DNA from: Stutzerimonas nosocomialis
Lineage (GTDB): Bacteria > Pseudomonadota > Gammaproteobacteria > Pseudomonadales > Pseudomonadaceae
Assembly (NCBI RefSeq): GCF_005876855.1
Contig: NZ_QLAE01000025.1
Span: 1-64,000 of the forward strand
Length of the DNA stretch: 64,000 bases
Direction of reading: 5' to 3'
Each line of letters opens with the position of its first letter. Position 1 is the stretch's first letter. Position numbers and translations under genes: made by a program. Below are positions 19,278-28,672 of this stretch, piece after piece. Under the pieces are notes generated by a model. That model was given only the letters and a program-made list of their open reading frames with translations. It did no database searches and had not been told where the DNA came from.

Positions 19278-20216
19278 ATGAGCCAGCCGAGCCGTAAAGT
19301 CATCATTTCCTGCGCGATAACCGGCGCCACCCACACGCCGTCGATGTCCGAACACCTTCCGCTCACCCCCGACGAAATCGAGCGGCAGTCGATCGAGGCG
19401 GCCGAAGCCGGGGCGGCGATCCTGCACCTGCATGCGCGCGACCCCCAGGATGGCCGGCCGACGCCGGATCCGGAGGTGTTCAGCCAGTTCGTTCCGGCGA
19501 TCGCCCGGGCGACCGACGCCATCATCAACATCACCACCGGCGGCAGCACGCGAATGACGCTGGCGCAGCGTCTGGCCTATCCGCTGCTCGCCAAGCCGGA
19601 GCTCTGTTCCCTGAACATGGGGTCGATGAACTTTTCGATCCACCCGATCGCCCGGAAGATTTCCTCGTGGAAGCACGACTGGGAAAGGGAACACATCGAA
19701 GGCATGGAAGATGTGGTGTTCAAGAACACCTTCAAGGACATCAAGGCCATCATGCTGGAGCTCGGCGAGTACGGGACCCGCTTCGAGTTCGAATGCTATG
19801 ACGTTGGCCATCTCTACAACCTGGCCTATTTCGTCGAGCAGGGGCTGGTCAAGCCACCGCTGTTCATCCAGTCCTGCTTCGGCATTCTCGGCGGCCTGGG
19901 CGCGGACCCGGAAAACCTGACGATCATGCGCGCCACGGCCGATCGCCTGTTCGGGCGCGAGAACTACGCGTTTTCCATCCTGGGCGCCGGAAGGCACCAG
20001 CTGCCGTTCGTGACGATGGGCGCCATCCTGGGCGGCAACGTGCGTGTCGGCCTGGAAGACAGCATCTACTTGGCCAAGGGCGTAAAGGCCCGGAGCAATG
20101 CGGAGCAGGTGCGCAAGGTCCGCCACATTCTCGAAGAGTTGTCCTACGAGATCGCGACGCCCGAGGACGCCCGGCAGATGCTTGGCCTCAAAGGCAAGCA
20201 CAACGTTCACCTTTGA
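19278..20216 (+). CDS. Beta-keto acid cleavage enzyme (BKACE, DUF849 / Kce-like)
   Basis: A 312-aa TIM-barrel enzyme of the BKACE family. These enzymes use zinc to condense a beta-keto acid with acetyl-CoA, giving acetoacetate and a new acyl-CoA. The metal-binding motif HLHAR (H50 and H52) is present, as are ITTGGS, NMGSMNFS, FECYDVGHL and the late GAGRHQLPF. Substrates in the family include 3-keto-5-aminohexanoate and dehydrocarnitine; this sequence does not tell me which applies. Start: ATG 19278 after an AGGTCA site. It leads an operon with an MFS carrier and an SDR. Confidence 0.9.
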   Translation: MSQPSRKVIISCAITGATHTPSMSEHLPLTPDEIERQSIEAAEAGAAILHLHARDPQDGRPTPDPEVFSQFVPAIARATDAIINITTGGSTRMTLAQRLAYPLLAKPELCSLNMGSMNFSIHPIARKISSWKHDWEREHIEGMEDVVFKNTFKDIKAIMLELGEYGTRFEFECYDVGHLYNLAYFVEQGLVKPPLFIQSCFGILGGLGADPENLTIMRATADRLFGRENYAFSILGAGRHQLPFVTMGAILGGNVRVGLEDSIYLAKGVKARSNAEQVRKVRHILEELSYEIATPEDARQMLGLKGKHNVHL

Positions 20217-20261
20217 GTTCGTTGTTCGAACCCGCCAAGAAAAATAAAAAGAGGTTTCACC

Positions 20262-21584
20262 ATGACAATGCTCGATACCGCGGATACCCACTGGCTGGCC
20301 ACCCGGCGCGCGATGACCCGGCTCATCCCGATGATGTGCGCCATCTACTTCATGTCCTATCTGGACCGCACGAACGTTGCGCTGGCCAAGGAGGCGCTGA
20401 ATGCCGACCTCGGCATCAGCGCGGCCGCCTACGGCCTCGGGGCGGGAATCTTCTTTCTGGGCTATGCGCTGCTGGAGGTGCCCAGCAACCTGATCGCCCA
20501 CCGCATCGGGCCGCGTCGCTGGATCGCCCGGATCGCCGTGTCCTGGGGCACCCTGTCCTCGGCGATGATGTTCGTCCAGGGCGAGTGGTCCTTCTACATG
20601 CTCCGGCTATTGCTGGGCATCGCCGAGGCGGGCCTGTTTCCCGCGCTCATGTACATGGTCACCCTGTGGTTCGCGCCCAAGGACCGCGCCATCGCCATCG
20701 GCTGGATCTACCTGGCGCCGGCGCTGGCGCTGGTCATCGGCAACCCCATCGGCGGGGCGCTGATGAAGATGGACGGCATCGGCGGGCTGCACGGCTGGCA
20801 ATGGATGTTCCTGATCGAAGGGCTGCCGAGCGTCATCCTCGGCGTGGTCCTGTGGTTCAAGCTGCCCGAGCGTCCTCGTGATGCCCGCTGGCTGACCCAG
20901 GCCCAGGCCGAGTCCCTCGAGGCCCATGCACAGCTCCCCGGTCACGCCGAGTCGCATGAATATTCCGGCCATTGGGGCAAGGCGTTGAAACGACCGACGA
21001 CCATCCTGATCGGGCTGATCTACTTCCTGAACCAGGTGGCGTTCGTGGGGCTGGTGTTCTTCACGCCTTCGATCATCCAGCAGATGCAGATCACTTCGCC
21101 GTTGACCGTCGGCCTGCTGTCGAGCAGTGTCGGGATCGGCTTTTTCGCCGGGGTCATGGTGCTGCCGAGGATTCACCGCAAGATCGACCGCGATTGCTTC
21201 TGCCTGGCGCTGTTCACCTGCGGTCTTATCGCAAGCGCCGTGGCCTTCACCCTGTTCGACGCGCCGCCGGTACGCATCGCGCTGTTCACCGCGACGGCCT
21301 TCTTCGCCGGCGGCGTGCTGCCGATCTACTGGGCCATCGCCATGAAACGTCTGCAGGGCATCCAGGCCGCCGCGGGCCTTGCGTTCATCAACACCATCGG
21401 CCTGCTGGGCGGCTTCGTCGGGCCATACCTGTTCGGGCTGATGGAAAAGGCGTCGGGCTCCAGCTCGTCCGGTTTCCAGGTGATCGTGGCCGCCGCGGTG
21501 CTGGGTTTGCTGCTGGTGCCGCTGCTGGCACGGGCAATCGGTACCGAGCCGCGTCCGCTGATGGCAGAACCCGTTGCCCAATAA
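20262..21584 (+). CDS. MFS transporter, anion:cation symporter (ACS) type
   Basis: A 440-aa permease with twelve predicted membrane segments. The opening MCAIYFMSYLDRTNVALAKEAL is the ACS-family signature, and YALLEVPSNLIAHRIGPRRW is the conserved loop 2-3 region. ACS members import organic anions such as sugar acids, phthalate and tartrate. It sits 45 nt after the BKACE gene with a GAGG ribosome site and 13 nt before the SDR gene, so it probably imports the substrate of this pathway. Confidence 0.9.
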   Translation: MTMLDTADTHWLATRRAMTRLIPMMCAIYFMSYLDRTNVALAKEALNADLGISAAAYGLGAGIFFLGYALLEVPSNLIAHRIGPRRWIARIAVSWGTLSSAMMFVQGEWSFYMLRLLLGIAEAGLFPALMYMVTLWFAPKDRAIAIGWIYLAPALALVIGNPIGGALMKMDGIGGLHGWQWMFLIEGLPSVILGVVLWFKLPERPRDARWLTQAQAESLEAHAQLPGHAESHEYSGHWGKALKRPTTILIGLIYFLNQVAFVGLVFFTPSIIQQMQITSPLTVGLLSSSVGIGFFAGVMVLPRIHRKIDRDCFCLALFTCGLIASAVAFTLFDAPPVRIALFTATAFFAGGVLPIYWAIAMKRLQGIQAAAGLAFINTIGLLGGFVGPYLFGLMEKASGSSSSGFQVIVAAAVLGLLLVPLLARAIGTEPRPLMAEPVAQ

Positions 21585-21597
21585 CAAGGAGAGCCTC

Positions 21598-22389
21598 ATG
21601 AAGATCGTCGATCTGCTGACACCGCCAGCGAACCTGAAAGTGGTCATCACCGGAGGCGCCGCGGGGATCGGCGCCGTCATCGCCCGGGCATTCCACGAGG
21701 TGGATGCACAGGTGTACGTCTGCGACATCGACCCGGGCGCGGTCGAGCGGATGACGCGGGAATACCCCGGAATCCACGCCGGCGTGGCGGATGTCGGCAA
21801 CAAGGCGGATGTCGACCGCGTCATGGACGAGGCGGTCTCGCGGCTCGGCGGCATCGACGTGCTGGTCAACAACGCGGGCATCGCCGGTCCGACGGGGAAT
21901 ATCGAGGAGCTGGAGGCCGAGGCGTGGGAGCAGACGATTTCGACGAACCTCAACAGCCAGTTCTATTTCCTGAAAAAAGCGGTTCCGTTGCTGAAGGCGT
22001 CGAAGCGGAACCCCCATATCATCGCCATGTCCTCGGTGGCCGGACGGCTGGGGTATCCCTTCAGGACGCCCTATGCCTCGAGCAAGTGGGCCATCGTCGG
22101 GATGATGAAGTCGTTGGCCAACGAACTGGGGCCGCACGACGTGCGCATCAACGCGATCCTGCCCGGTGTCGTGGCGGGCGAGCGGATGGACCGGGTCATC
22201 GACGCGCGGGCGAGGGCGATGGACGTCAGCTTCGAGTCCATGCGTGAGCAGTACCTGGAGAAGATCTCGCTGCGCCGGATGGTGACGATGGAGGACGTTG
22301 CGGCCATGGCGCTGTTCCTGTCGTCCCAGGCCGCCGTCAACATCACCGGCCAGGCGATCAGCGTCGATGGCAATGTCGAGTACCTCTAA
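21598..22389 (+). CDS. Short-chain dehydrogenase/reductase (SDR)
   Basis: A 263-aa classical SDR. The cofactor motif TGGAAGIG is at residues 18-25, the structural NNAG at 91-94 and the catalytic Y159-x-x-x-K163 with Ser at about 145-146. The acidic residue after beta-2 (CDIDP) suggests preference for NAD(H). The ATG at 21598 has AAGGAG upstream and lies 13 nt after the MFS gene. By context it may oxidise an imported beta-hydroxy acid to the beta-keto acid that the BKACE then cleaves. A strong hairpin follows the gene. Confidence 0.9.
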   Translation: MKIVDLLTPPANLKVVITGGAAGIGAVIARAFHEVDAQVYVCDIDPGAVERMTREYPGIHAGVADVGNKADVDRVMDEAVSRLGGIDVLVNNAGIAGPTGNIEELEAEAWEQTISTNLNSQFYFLKKAVPLLKASKRNPHIIAMSSVAGRLGYPFRTPYASSKWAIVGMMKSLANELGPHDVRINAILPGVVAGERMDRVIDARARAMDVSFESMREQYLEKISLRRMVTMEDVAAMALFLSSQAAVNITGQAISVDGNVEYL

Positions 22390-22441
22390 GGACGCGTTGA
22401 GGCGGTGCCGGGCCGCGTGATCTGAGCGTTGTTTCCGCGAA

Positions 22442-22465
22442 AACGCCGCCTCGAAGGGCGGCGTT
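22442..22465 (+). terminator. Hairpin terminator after the BKACE-MFS-SDR operon
   Basis: AACGCCGCC, loop TCGAAG, GGCGGCGTT: nine perfect pairs followed by ctcgttt. It lies 53 nt after the SDR stop codon. Confidence 0.75.
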
Positions 22466-22495
22466 CTCGTTTCCGGCATTCGAGGGGGCCGAATG

Positions 22496-22520
22496 AAAAA
22501 GCCCGCTTGCGCGGGCTTTT
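22496..22520 (-). terminator. Rho-independent terminator of the PA2817-like gene
   Basis: Read leftward: GAAAAGCCCGC, loop GCAA, GCGGGCTTTTT. It lies 5 nt beyond the stop codon of the leftward gene and has a proper T-tract on that strand. It could also stop rightward readthrough. Confidence 0.85.
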
Positions 22521-22524
22521 CCTG

Positions 22525-22932
22525 TCAGTGCTGGGAGCTCTGGTCGGGCAGGGTCAGCAGCTGTTTTTCCCGGTTCCAGTCGAAGGGTTCGTCGTTCTGT
22601 TCCGCCTCGTAGCGACGTTCCTCGAGTTCCTGGAACACCGCGATTTCCTCGTCGGGCATGTAGTGCAGGCAGTCGCCGCCGAAGAACCACAACAGGTCGC
22701 GCGGCACCAGGTGGGCGATCTGCGGGTAGCGGTGGAACACCTGGCAGATCATGTCCTGGCCCAGGTGGCGTTCTTCGGGCACGTTCGGCAAGGCGGCGAG
22801 CAGCTCGTCGAAGCGCTCCAGAAACAAGGCATGGCTCTCCTCGGAGACCTGTTCGTTCTCGCCCATGGCGAGCAGGATGCCGCGCAGGTGGGCCAGCAGG
22901 GCCAGGTGATGATCAAGATACGGATTGGCCAT
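22525..22932 (-). CDS. PA2817-family hypothetical protein
   Basis: A 135-aa soluble acidic protein with no signal peptide, rich in Glu, Leu and His (YLDHHLALLAHLRGILLAMGE; PRDLLWFFGGDCLHYMPDEEI). It corresponds in size and place to PA2817 of P. aeruginosa, which has no known function. I chose the ATG at 22932, with AGAGGTG upstream, over an earlier start that has no ribosome site. It is next to a FadE-type acyl-CoA dehydrogenase gene with 64 nt between them. Confidence 0.85.
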   Translation of the reverse strand: MANPYLDHHLALLAHLRGILLAMGENEQVSEESHALFLERFDELLAALPNVPEERHLGQDMICQVFHRYPQIAHLVPRDLLWFFGGDCLHYMPDEEIAVFQELEERRYEAEQNDEPFDWNREKQLLTLPDQSSQH

Positions 22933-22996
22933 TGGGCACCTCTGTCGTGTGAGGGGCGCGATTATAGGCATGCGCGCCCGGGTATGGGTGGCGGGG

Positions 22997-25444
22997 CTAG
23001 CGTATGCGTCCCGGGGTGAGTTCGAGCTCCTCCTTGGCGAAATCGTCCACGCTGATCACGGTGCGTCGCGCCGCTTCGGCGGCGGTCAGCTGCAGCGCTT
23101 CGGCATCGCTGATGACGCCGGCGAGCAGCGCCGCGGCGATGGGGTCCTCTCCGGGCGAAGGCTTCAGCGCGCCGCTCTTGAGCGCCTTGTGCAGCTTGCG
23201 CGAGAGGCCCTGGCTGGCGGCCAGTTGCTCGAAGGCATGTCGCAGCGCGCCCAGCGGCTGCTGCGGATCATGGGGGCGATAGACGCCATCGAGGATCCGT
23301 TCCAGGGCCGGATCGCCTTCGGAGCGCCCGAGGATGGCCGCGACTTCGGCGTCGAGCTCATCGGACGGCCCCTTGTGGCGAGCGCCGAACGGGAATACCA
23401 GCAGGTGGAGCAGGCCACCGAGCAGACGGTTGGGGAAGTTCGACAGGATGCCGGCCAGTGCCTGTTCGGCCTTGGCCAGGCTGTCTTCCAACCCCCAGCG
23501 CAACAGGGCTTCCTGCTCCGCCGGATAGCCCAGGTCGTGGTATCGCTTGAGCGCCGCCGAGGCGAGGTACATGTGGCTCAGCACATCGCCGAGCCGTGCC
23601 GAGAGCCGTTCGCGACGCTTGAGCTCGCCACCGAGCAGCATCATCGACAGGTCCGCGAGCAGCGCGAAGGCCGCCGCGAGCCGGTTCAGCGCGCGGAAGT
23701 ACGGGCGTACCAGCGCGTTGCCGGGAACGCGCCCGGCCACCCCGAAGGTGAGCCCGAGCACCAGGGTGCTGGCGGCGTTGCTGACCGCGAAGCCGATGTG
23801 CTCCATCAGCAGCTCGTCGAACCTGGTGATGGCCGCGTCGCGATCCGGCTCGTGCACCAGCTCCATTTCCCGCAGCACGAACGGATGGCAGCGGATCGCC
23901 CCCTGGCCGAAGATCATCAGGTTGCGCGAAAGGATGTTCGCGCCCTCGACGGTGATCGAGATCGGCGCCGACAGCCAGGCGCGGCCGAGGTAGTTGTTGG
24001 GACCCGAGATGATGCCCTTGCCGCCGTGGATGTCCATGGCGTCGGAGATGCAATCGCGACCGCGCTCGGTGAGGTGGTACTTGAGGATGGCCGAGAGCAC
24101 CGACGGCTTTTCGCCGAGATCGACCGCGTTGGCGGTGAGGATGCGGGCGCTGTCCATCAGCCAGGCGTTGCCGCCGATGCGGGCCAGCGGCTCCTGGATG
24201 CCTTCGAAGGCGGCCAGCGGGACGTTGAACTGCTCGCGGATCGAGGCGTAGCGGCCGCTGACGTAGCTGCAGGTCTTGGCCGCGCTGGTGCCCATCGCCG
24301 GCAGGGAGATGGAGCGCCCGACGGAGAGGCAGTTCATCAGCATCATCCAGCCTTTGCCGATCATGTCGCGGCCACCGACGATGTAGTCCAGCGGCACGAA
24401 GACGTCCTTGCCCCAGTTCGGCCCGTTCATGAACGCGGCGCCCAGGGGCAGGTGGCGCCGGCCGATCTGCACGCCTTCGGTGTCGGTGGGAATCAGCGCC
24501 AGGCTGATGCCCAGCTCGACCTCGCCGCCCAGCAGGCCCTCGGGGTCATAGGTCTTGAAGGCCACGCCGAGCAGGGTCGCCACCGGGCCGAGGGTGATGT
24601 AGCGCTTTTCCCAGTTCAGGCGCAGGCCGATGGTTTCCTCGCCCTGCCAGAGGGCGCGGCAGATGACGCCGCTGTCGTTCATCGCACCGGCGTCGGAACC
24701 GGCATAGGGGCCGGTCAGGGCGAAGCAGGGGATGTCGGTGCCGTTGGCCAGGCGCGGCAGGTAATGGTTGCGCTGCTCATCGGTGCCGTAGTGCAGCAGC
24801 AGCTCGGCGGGGCCGAGGGAGTTGGGCACCATCACCGTGGTCGCCAGGTCGCCACTGCGGGTGGCGAGCTTCATCACGATCTGCGAATGGGCATAGGCCG
24901 AGAAGCCCTTGCCGCCGAATTCCTTGGGGATGATCAGGGCGAAGAAGCCCTGTTCCTTGATGTAGGCCCAGGCTTCTGGCGGAAGGTCCATGCGCTGGGC
25001 GATGTCCCAGTCGCTGACCATGGCGCAGAGCGTTTCGGTGGGGCCGTCGAGAAAGGCCTGTTCCTCGTCGGTCAGGCGCGCGGCGGGATAGCCGAGCAGG
25101 GTGTCCCAGGCGGGGCGGCCGCTGAACAGCTCGCCGTCCCACCAGACGGTGCCGGCGTCGATGGCGTCGCGCTCGGTGTCGGAGATCGGCGGCAGGACCT
25201 TCTTGAACCAGTCGAACATCGGTGCGCTGAAATGGCGCCGACGCAGGTCCGGCATCAGCAGCGGCACCGCCACCGCGAGCCAGACGAGCCAGAGGATCAG
25301 CATCAGCCACACGGGCGTTTCGTAGGCCGAGCCCATCACCAGCAAGTAGACGGCGACGAGCACCAGCGCCGGCAGCGGCGAAACCCGCAGGTGGGCAAGG
25401 ACGGCAATGCCGAGCAGCAGGGCGAGCAACCATATCAGGGTCAT
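22997..25444 (-). CDS. fadE: Large FadE-type acyl-CoA dehydrogenase
   Basis: A 815-aa protein, the size of the FadE class. Two N-terminal membrane segments (MTLIWLLALLLGIAVLAHL and ALVLVAVYLLVMG) precede the acyl-CoA dehydrogenase core (about 85-520; FGGKGFSAYAHSQIVMK, CFALTGPYAGSDAGAM, ISGPNNYLGRAW) and a C-terminal DUF1974-type domain. It catalyses the first step of fatty-acid beta-oxidation with FAD, at the membrane. The ATG at 25444 has AAGGAG upstream. It corresponds to PA2815. A long open frame on the opposite strand is a composition artefact. Confidence 0.93.
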   Translation of the reverse strand: MTLIWLLALLLGIAVLAHLRVSPLPALVLVAVYLLVMGSAYETPVWLMLILWLVWLAVAVPLLMPDLRRRHFSAPMFDWFKKVLPPISDTERDAIDAGTVWWDGELFSGRPAWDTLLGYPAARLTDEEQAFLDGPTETLCAMVSDWDIAQRMDLPPEAWAYIKEQGFFALIIPKEFGGKGFSAYAHSQIVMKLATRSGDLATTVMVPNSLGPAELLLHYGTDEQRNHYLPRLANGTDIPCFALTGPYAGSDAGAMNDSGVICRALWQGEETIGLRLNWEKRYITLGPVATLLGVAFKTYDPEGLLGGEVELGISLALIPTDTEGVQIGRRHLPLGAAFMNGPNWGKDVFVPLDYIVGGRDMIGKGWMMLMNCLSVGRSISLPAMGTSAAKTCSYVSGRYASIREQFNVPLAAFEGIQEPLARIGGNAWLMDSARILTANAVDLGEKPSVLSAILKYHLTERGRDCISDAMDIHGGKGIISGPNNYLGRAWLSAPISITVEGANILSRNLMIFGQGAIRCHPFVLREMELVHEPDRDAAITRFDELLMEHIGFAVSNAASTLVLGLTFGVAGRVPGNALVRPYFRALNRLAAAFALLADLSMMLLGGELKRRERLSARLGDVLSHMYLASAALKRYHDLGYPAEQEALLRWGLEDSLAKAEQALAGILSNFPNRLLGGLLHLLVFPFGARHKGPSDELDAEVAAILGRSEGDPALERILDGVYRPHDPQQPLGALRHAFEQLAASQGLSRKLHKALKSGALKPSPGEDPIAAALLAGVISDAEALQLTAAEAARRTVISVDDFAKEELELTPGRIR

Positions 25445-25690
25445 GCGGTTCTCCTTGTGGGCGAGGCGTCGAGGGCGAGCCGCCGGAACCCGCGGTGATG
25501 CGGTGGTGGCGGCCAATGGCGACGCGGGTCGCGGATAGGATAATGACCCGTGGCGCGCGGGTTGAGTTCGTACGCGCAGCCCTGGCGCGCTCGATGCCGG
25601 CAGCGAGGGCGGTCGGTTGAAACCTGCGGTTGCATTTGCCGGACGCCGCCCTTATGTAGAAGGCTTCCTTCCGCGTTGCGTGCATCTTCT

Positions 25691-26623
25691 ATGAGTTCTG
25701 CTCTGTCCATCCGGCAGCTTACCAAGGCCTACGGCAATGGCTTCCAGGCCCTCAAGGGCATCGATCTGGACGTGGCCGAAGGCGATTTCTTCGCGCTGCT
25801 CGGCCCCAACGGGGCCGGCAAGTCCACCACCATCGGCATCCTCTCCACGCTGGTGAACAAGTCCGGCGGCACGGTCAACGTGTTCGGCCACGACCTGGAT
25901 CGCGATCCGGCGGGCTTGAAGCGCTGCCTGGGCGTGGTTCCCCAGGAGTTCAACTTCAACCAGTTCGAGAAGGCCTTCGACATCCTCGTCACCCAGGCCG
26001 GCTACTACGGCATCCCGGCCAAGGTGGCCAAGGAGCGCGCCGAGCAGTACCTGACGCAGCTGGGCCTGTGGGACAAGCGTGACGTGTCCTCGCGGATGCT
26101 GTCCGGCGGCATGAAGCGGCGGCTGATGATCGCCCGTGCGCTGATCCACCGGCCGCGGCTGCTGATCCTCGACGAACCCACCGCGGGCGTGGACATCGAG
26201 CTGCGCCGCTCGATGTGGTCGTTCCTCACCGAGCTCAACCGGGAGGGGATCACCATCATCCTGACCACCCACTATTTGGAAGAGGCCGAACAGCTCTGCC
26301 GCAACATCGGCATCATCGACCGCGGCCATATCGTCAAGAACACCAGCATGCGCGAGCTGCTCAAGCAGCTGCACGTGGAGACCTTCCTGCTCGACCTGAA
26401 GGAGTCGCAGCTGGTGGCGCCGCAGCTGACCGGATACGCCTCGCGCCTGGTCGATCATCACACCCTCGAGGTGCAGGTCGAGAAGACCCAGGGCGTGAAC
26501 GAGCTGTTTCGCCTGCTCGGGGCCCAGGGCATCGAGGTGCTGAGCCTGCGCAACAAGACCAACCGGCTGGAGGAGCTGTTCGTGTCCCTCGTGGAGAACA
26601 ACCTGGACAAGGTGGCCAAATGA
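25691..26623 (+). CDS. ABC-2 exporter ATP-binding protein
   Basis: A 310-aa DrrA/YadG-type ATPase: Walker A GPNGAGKST, signature LSGGMKRRL, Walker [13 protein letters not shown] and a switch His in TTHYLEEAEQL. The C-terminal ~80 residues form the extra domain common in this class. The ATG at 25691 lies directly before the conserved start SSALSIRQLTKAYG. Its stop overlaps the permease start (ATGA). With the next gene it corresponds to PA2812-PA2811. The substrate is unknown. Confidence 0.92.
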   Translation: MSSALSIRQLTKAYGNGFQALKGIDLDVAEGDFFALLGPNGAGKSTTIGILSTLVNKSGGTVNVFGHDLDRDPAGLKRCLGVVPQEFNFNQFEKAFDILVTQAGYYGIPAKVAKERAEQYLTQLGLWDKRDVSSRMLSGGMKRRLMIARALIHRPRLLILDEPTAGVDIELRRSMWSFLTELNREGITIILTTHYLEEAEQLCRNIGIIDRGHIVKNTSMRELLKQLHVETFLLDLKESQLVAPQLTGYASRLVDHHTLEVQVEKTQGVNELFRLLGAQGIEVLSLRNKTNRLEELFVSLVENNLDKVAK

Positions 26624-27399
26624 GCAACGAAGTGCGCTACAACCTGGTCGCCCTGCAAACCATCGTTCACCGGGAGATCCGTCGCTACACCCGCATCTGG
26701 CCGCAGACGCTGCTGCCGCCGGCGATCACGATGGTGCTGTACTTCGTCATCTTCGGCAGCCTGATCGGCAACCGCATCGGCGAGATGGACGGGTTCAGCT
26801 ACATGGACTACATCGTGCCGGGGCTGATCATGATGTCGGTCATCACCAACTCCTACAGCAACGTGGTGTCGAGCTTCTTCAGCAGCAAGTTCCAGCGCTC
26901 CATCGAAGAGCTGCTGGTGTCCCCCGTGTCGCCCCACGTGATCCTGATCGGCTTCGCCCTCGGCGGTATCACGCGGGGGTTGGCGGTGGCCTTCATCGTC
27001 ACGCTGCTGTCGATGTTCTTCACCAACCTGCAGGTCCATCACCTGGGCGTCACGTTGCTGGTGATCACCCTGACGGCGACGATCTTTGCCCTGGGCGGCT
27101 TCGTCAACGCGGTGTTCGCGCGCAACTTCGACGATATCTCGATCATCCCGACTTTCGTGCTGACGCCGCTGACCTACCTGGGCGGGGTGTTCTATTCGAT
27201 CAACCTGCTGTCGCCGTTCTGGCAGTCGCTGTCGATGGCCAATCCGATCCTGCACATGGTCAACGCCTTCCGCTACGGCATCCTGGGGGTCTCGGACATT
27301 CGCATCGGCGTCGCCATCGCCTTCATGCTGGTCGCGGCCGCCGTGCTTTACGGGGTCTGCATCCGCCTGCTCAAGAGCGGGCGGGGCATGCGTCAGTAA
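26620..27399 (+). CDS. ABC-2 exporter permease
   Basis: A 259-aa ABC-2 permease (YadH/DrrB-like) with six membrane segments; the core [20 protein letters not shown] and the [15 protein letters not shown] coupling helix are characteristic. It starts within the stop codon of the ATPase gene, so the two are co-translated. Together they form a half-by-half exporter in the inner membrane. The signature resembles transporters of lipids, polysaccharides or drugs, without deciding which. Confidence 0.92.
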   Translation: MSNEVRYNLVALQTIVHREIRRYTRIWPQTLLPPAITMVLYFVIFGSLIGNRIGEMDGFSYMDYIVPGLIMMSVITNSYSNVVSSFFSSKFQRSIEELLVSPVSPHVILIGFALGGITRGLAVAFIVTLLSMFFTNLQVHHLGVTLLVITLTATIFALGGFVNAVFARNFDDISIIPTFVLTPLTYLGGVFYSINLLSPFWQSLSMANPILHMVNAFRYGILGVSDIRIGVAIAFMLVAAAVLYGVCIRLLKSGRGMRQ

Positions 27400-27535
27400 C
27401 CGGGCCTGGGGCTGGCGGACGGGCAGCGGCTCGCCCGTCAACCTCGCTGTACGTCACCTGGGCGGTGGCGGCGGGCCGCACGGCGGAGCAGGGCGGTATA
27501 CTGGCGCCCTTTTTCAGCATCGCCAGGCCCGCTCC

Positions 27536-28366
27536 ATGCACCATCCCGCCGAACATTCGCCGCTGGGCAAGTCCAGCGAATACGTCTCGACCTACACGCC
27601 GGGGCTGCTGTTTCCCATCTCTCGGGCCACCAAGTGGGCGGAGCTGGGGCTGACGGCCCAGACGCTGCCCTACACGGGCGCGGACCTGTGGAACTGTTAT
27701 GAGCTGTCGTGGCTCACGCCATCGGGCAAGCCGGTGGTGGCGATCGGTGAATTCGCCATACCCGCCGACTCGCCGAACATCATCGAGTCCAAGTCCTTCA
27801 AGCTGTATCTGAACTCGCTGAACCAGAGCGTCTTCGCCGATCGAGCGCAACTCGAAGCCACGCTGGCGGCCGATCTTTCGGCTGCCGCGGGCGCCGCCGT
27901 GCAGGTGCGGGTGCGCAGCCTGGACGAAGTCCAGGGCATGGCGCTGGTCCGGGCACCCGGGGTATGCATCGACGATCTGGACATCGAGGTGCCGGGGTAC
28001 GATCAGCCTCGCCCGCAATTGTTGCGTTGCGATGAGCAGGTGCGCACGGCGGACGTGCTCCACAGCCATCTGCTCAAGTCCAACTGCCCGGTGACGCAGC
28101 AGCCGGACTGGGGAACGGTGGTCGTGGACTATCAGGGCTTCGCCCTCGATCACGCCAGCTTTCTCGCCTACCTGGTGAGCTTTCGCCAGCATGCCGACTT
28201 TCACGAGCAATGCGTGGAGCGGATCTTCCTCGACCTGCAGCGCCTGCTGCAGCCGGATCGGCTGACGGTGTATGCGCGCTATGTGCGTCGTGGCGGCCTG
28301 GACATCAACCCGTACCGCAGCACCCACGCGCTGACGATCGACAACGGCCGGCTGGCCAGGCAATGA
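27536..28366 (+). CDS. queF: NADPH-dependent 7-cyano-7-deazaguanine reductase QueF (long form)
   Basis: A 276-aa type II (two-domain) QueF. The catalytic Cys is C184 in [11 protein letters not shown] with D191 as proton donor. The QueF motif E84[10 protein letters not shown] (NADPH binding) is in the N-terminal half and H223-E224 is in the substrate pocket. It reduces preQ0 to preQ1 in queuosine tRNA modification. The ATG at 27536 has a weak ribosome site; a TATACT box at 27497-27502 could be its -10 element. I looked for a preQ1 riboswitch in the leader and did not see one. Confidence 0.95.
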   Translation: MHHPAEHSPLGKSSEYVSTYTPGLLFPISRATKWAELGLTAQTLPYTGADLWNCYELSWLTPSGKPVVAIGEFAIPADSPNIIESKSFKLYLNSLNQSVFADRAQLEATLAADLSAAAGAAVQVRVRSLDEVQGMALVRAPGVCIDDLDIEVPGYDQPRPQLLRCDEQVRTADVLHSHLLKSNCPVTQQPDWGTVVVDYQGFALDHASFLAYLVSFRQHADFHEQCVERIFLDLQRLLQPDRLTVYARYVRRGGLDINPYRSTHALTIDNGRLARQ

Positions 28367-28371
28367 AAGGT

Positions 28372-28396
28372 GGCGCCCGCCTGCAGGGCGGGCGCC
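28372..28396. terminator. Strong hairpin between convergent queF and DUF4404 gene
   Basis: GGCGCCCGCC, loop TGCAG, GGCGGGCGCC: ten perfect GC-rich pairs in the 36-bp gap between the two stop codons. There is little T-tract on either side, so termination strength is uncertain. Confidence 0.65.
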
Positions 28397-28402
28397 GGGG
28401 TA

Positions 28403-28672
28403 TCAGATACCCATGCTGACCAGACTTTGCATGATGTTGCGCAAGGTCATGGCGGTGTTGGGATGGCTGACCTCGAATCGCTCCACGGCCAGGTTGACGC
28501 CGTCGACCAACGAATCGTCGGCCACTGGCGCGCTTTCCTCGTTGGCCAGTCGCAGCTCGATGTCCTGCGTGAGCGCCTCCAGCGACGCGCGTTCTTCCTC
28601 GCTCATCGGCGTGTCCTGAGCGAGCTGACTGCGCAACTCTTCGAGTTGGACGCGTAGTTCTTGTCTCGGCAT
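28403..28672 (-). CDS. DUF4404 family protein
   Basis: A 89-aa, acidic, mostly helical protein. MPRQELRVQLEELRSQL and the following heptads suggest a coiled coil, and the end (FEVSHPNTAMTLRNIMQSL) looks like a short amphipathic helix pair. It matches the small DUF4404 family, PA2805 in P. aeruginosa. The start at 28672 has a strong AGGAGG. The function is unknown. Confidence 0.85.
   Translation of the reverse strand: MPRQELRVQLEELRSQLAQDTPMSEEERASLEALTQDIELRLANEESAPVADDSLVDGVNLAVERFEVSHPNTAMTLRNIMQSLVSMGI

Noticed and set aside
19278-22389. Carnitine degradation cluster
   Set aside because: A BKACE is present but the L-carnitine dehydrogenase, betainyl-CoA thioesterase and CdhR-type regulator are not; the dehydrogenase here is an SDR.
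22925-25498. An 857-codon open frame antisense to the FadE-type gene
   Set aside because: It covers a clearly conserved acyl-CoA dehydrogenase on the other strand; its product is rich in Gln, His, Val, Gly and Ala without domains, the usual shadow of GC-rich coding sequence.
27400-27535. preQ1 riboswitch upstream of queF
   Set aside because: No short hairpin with an A-rich tail of the preQ1-I type, nor a larger preQ1-II fold, could be seen in the 136-bp leader.
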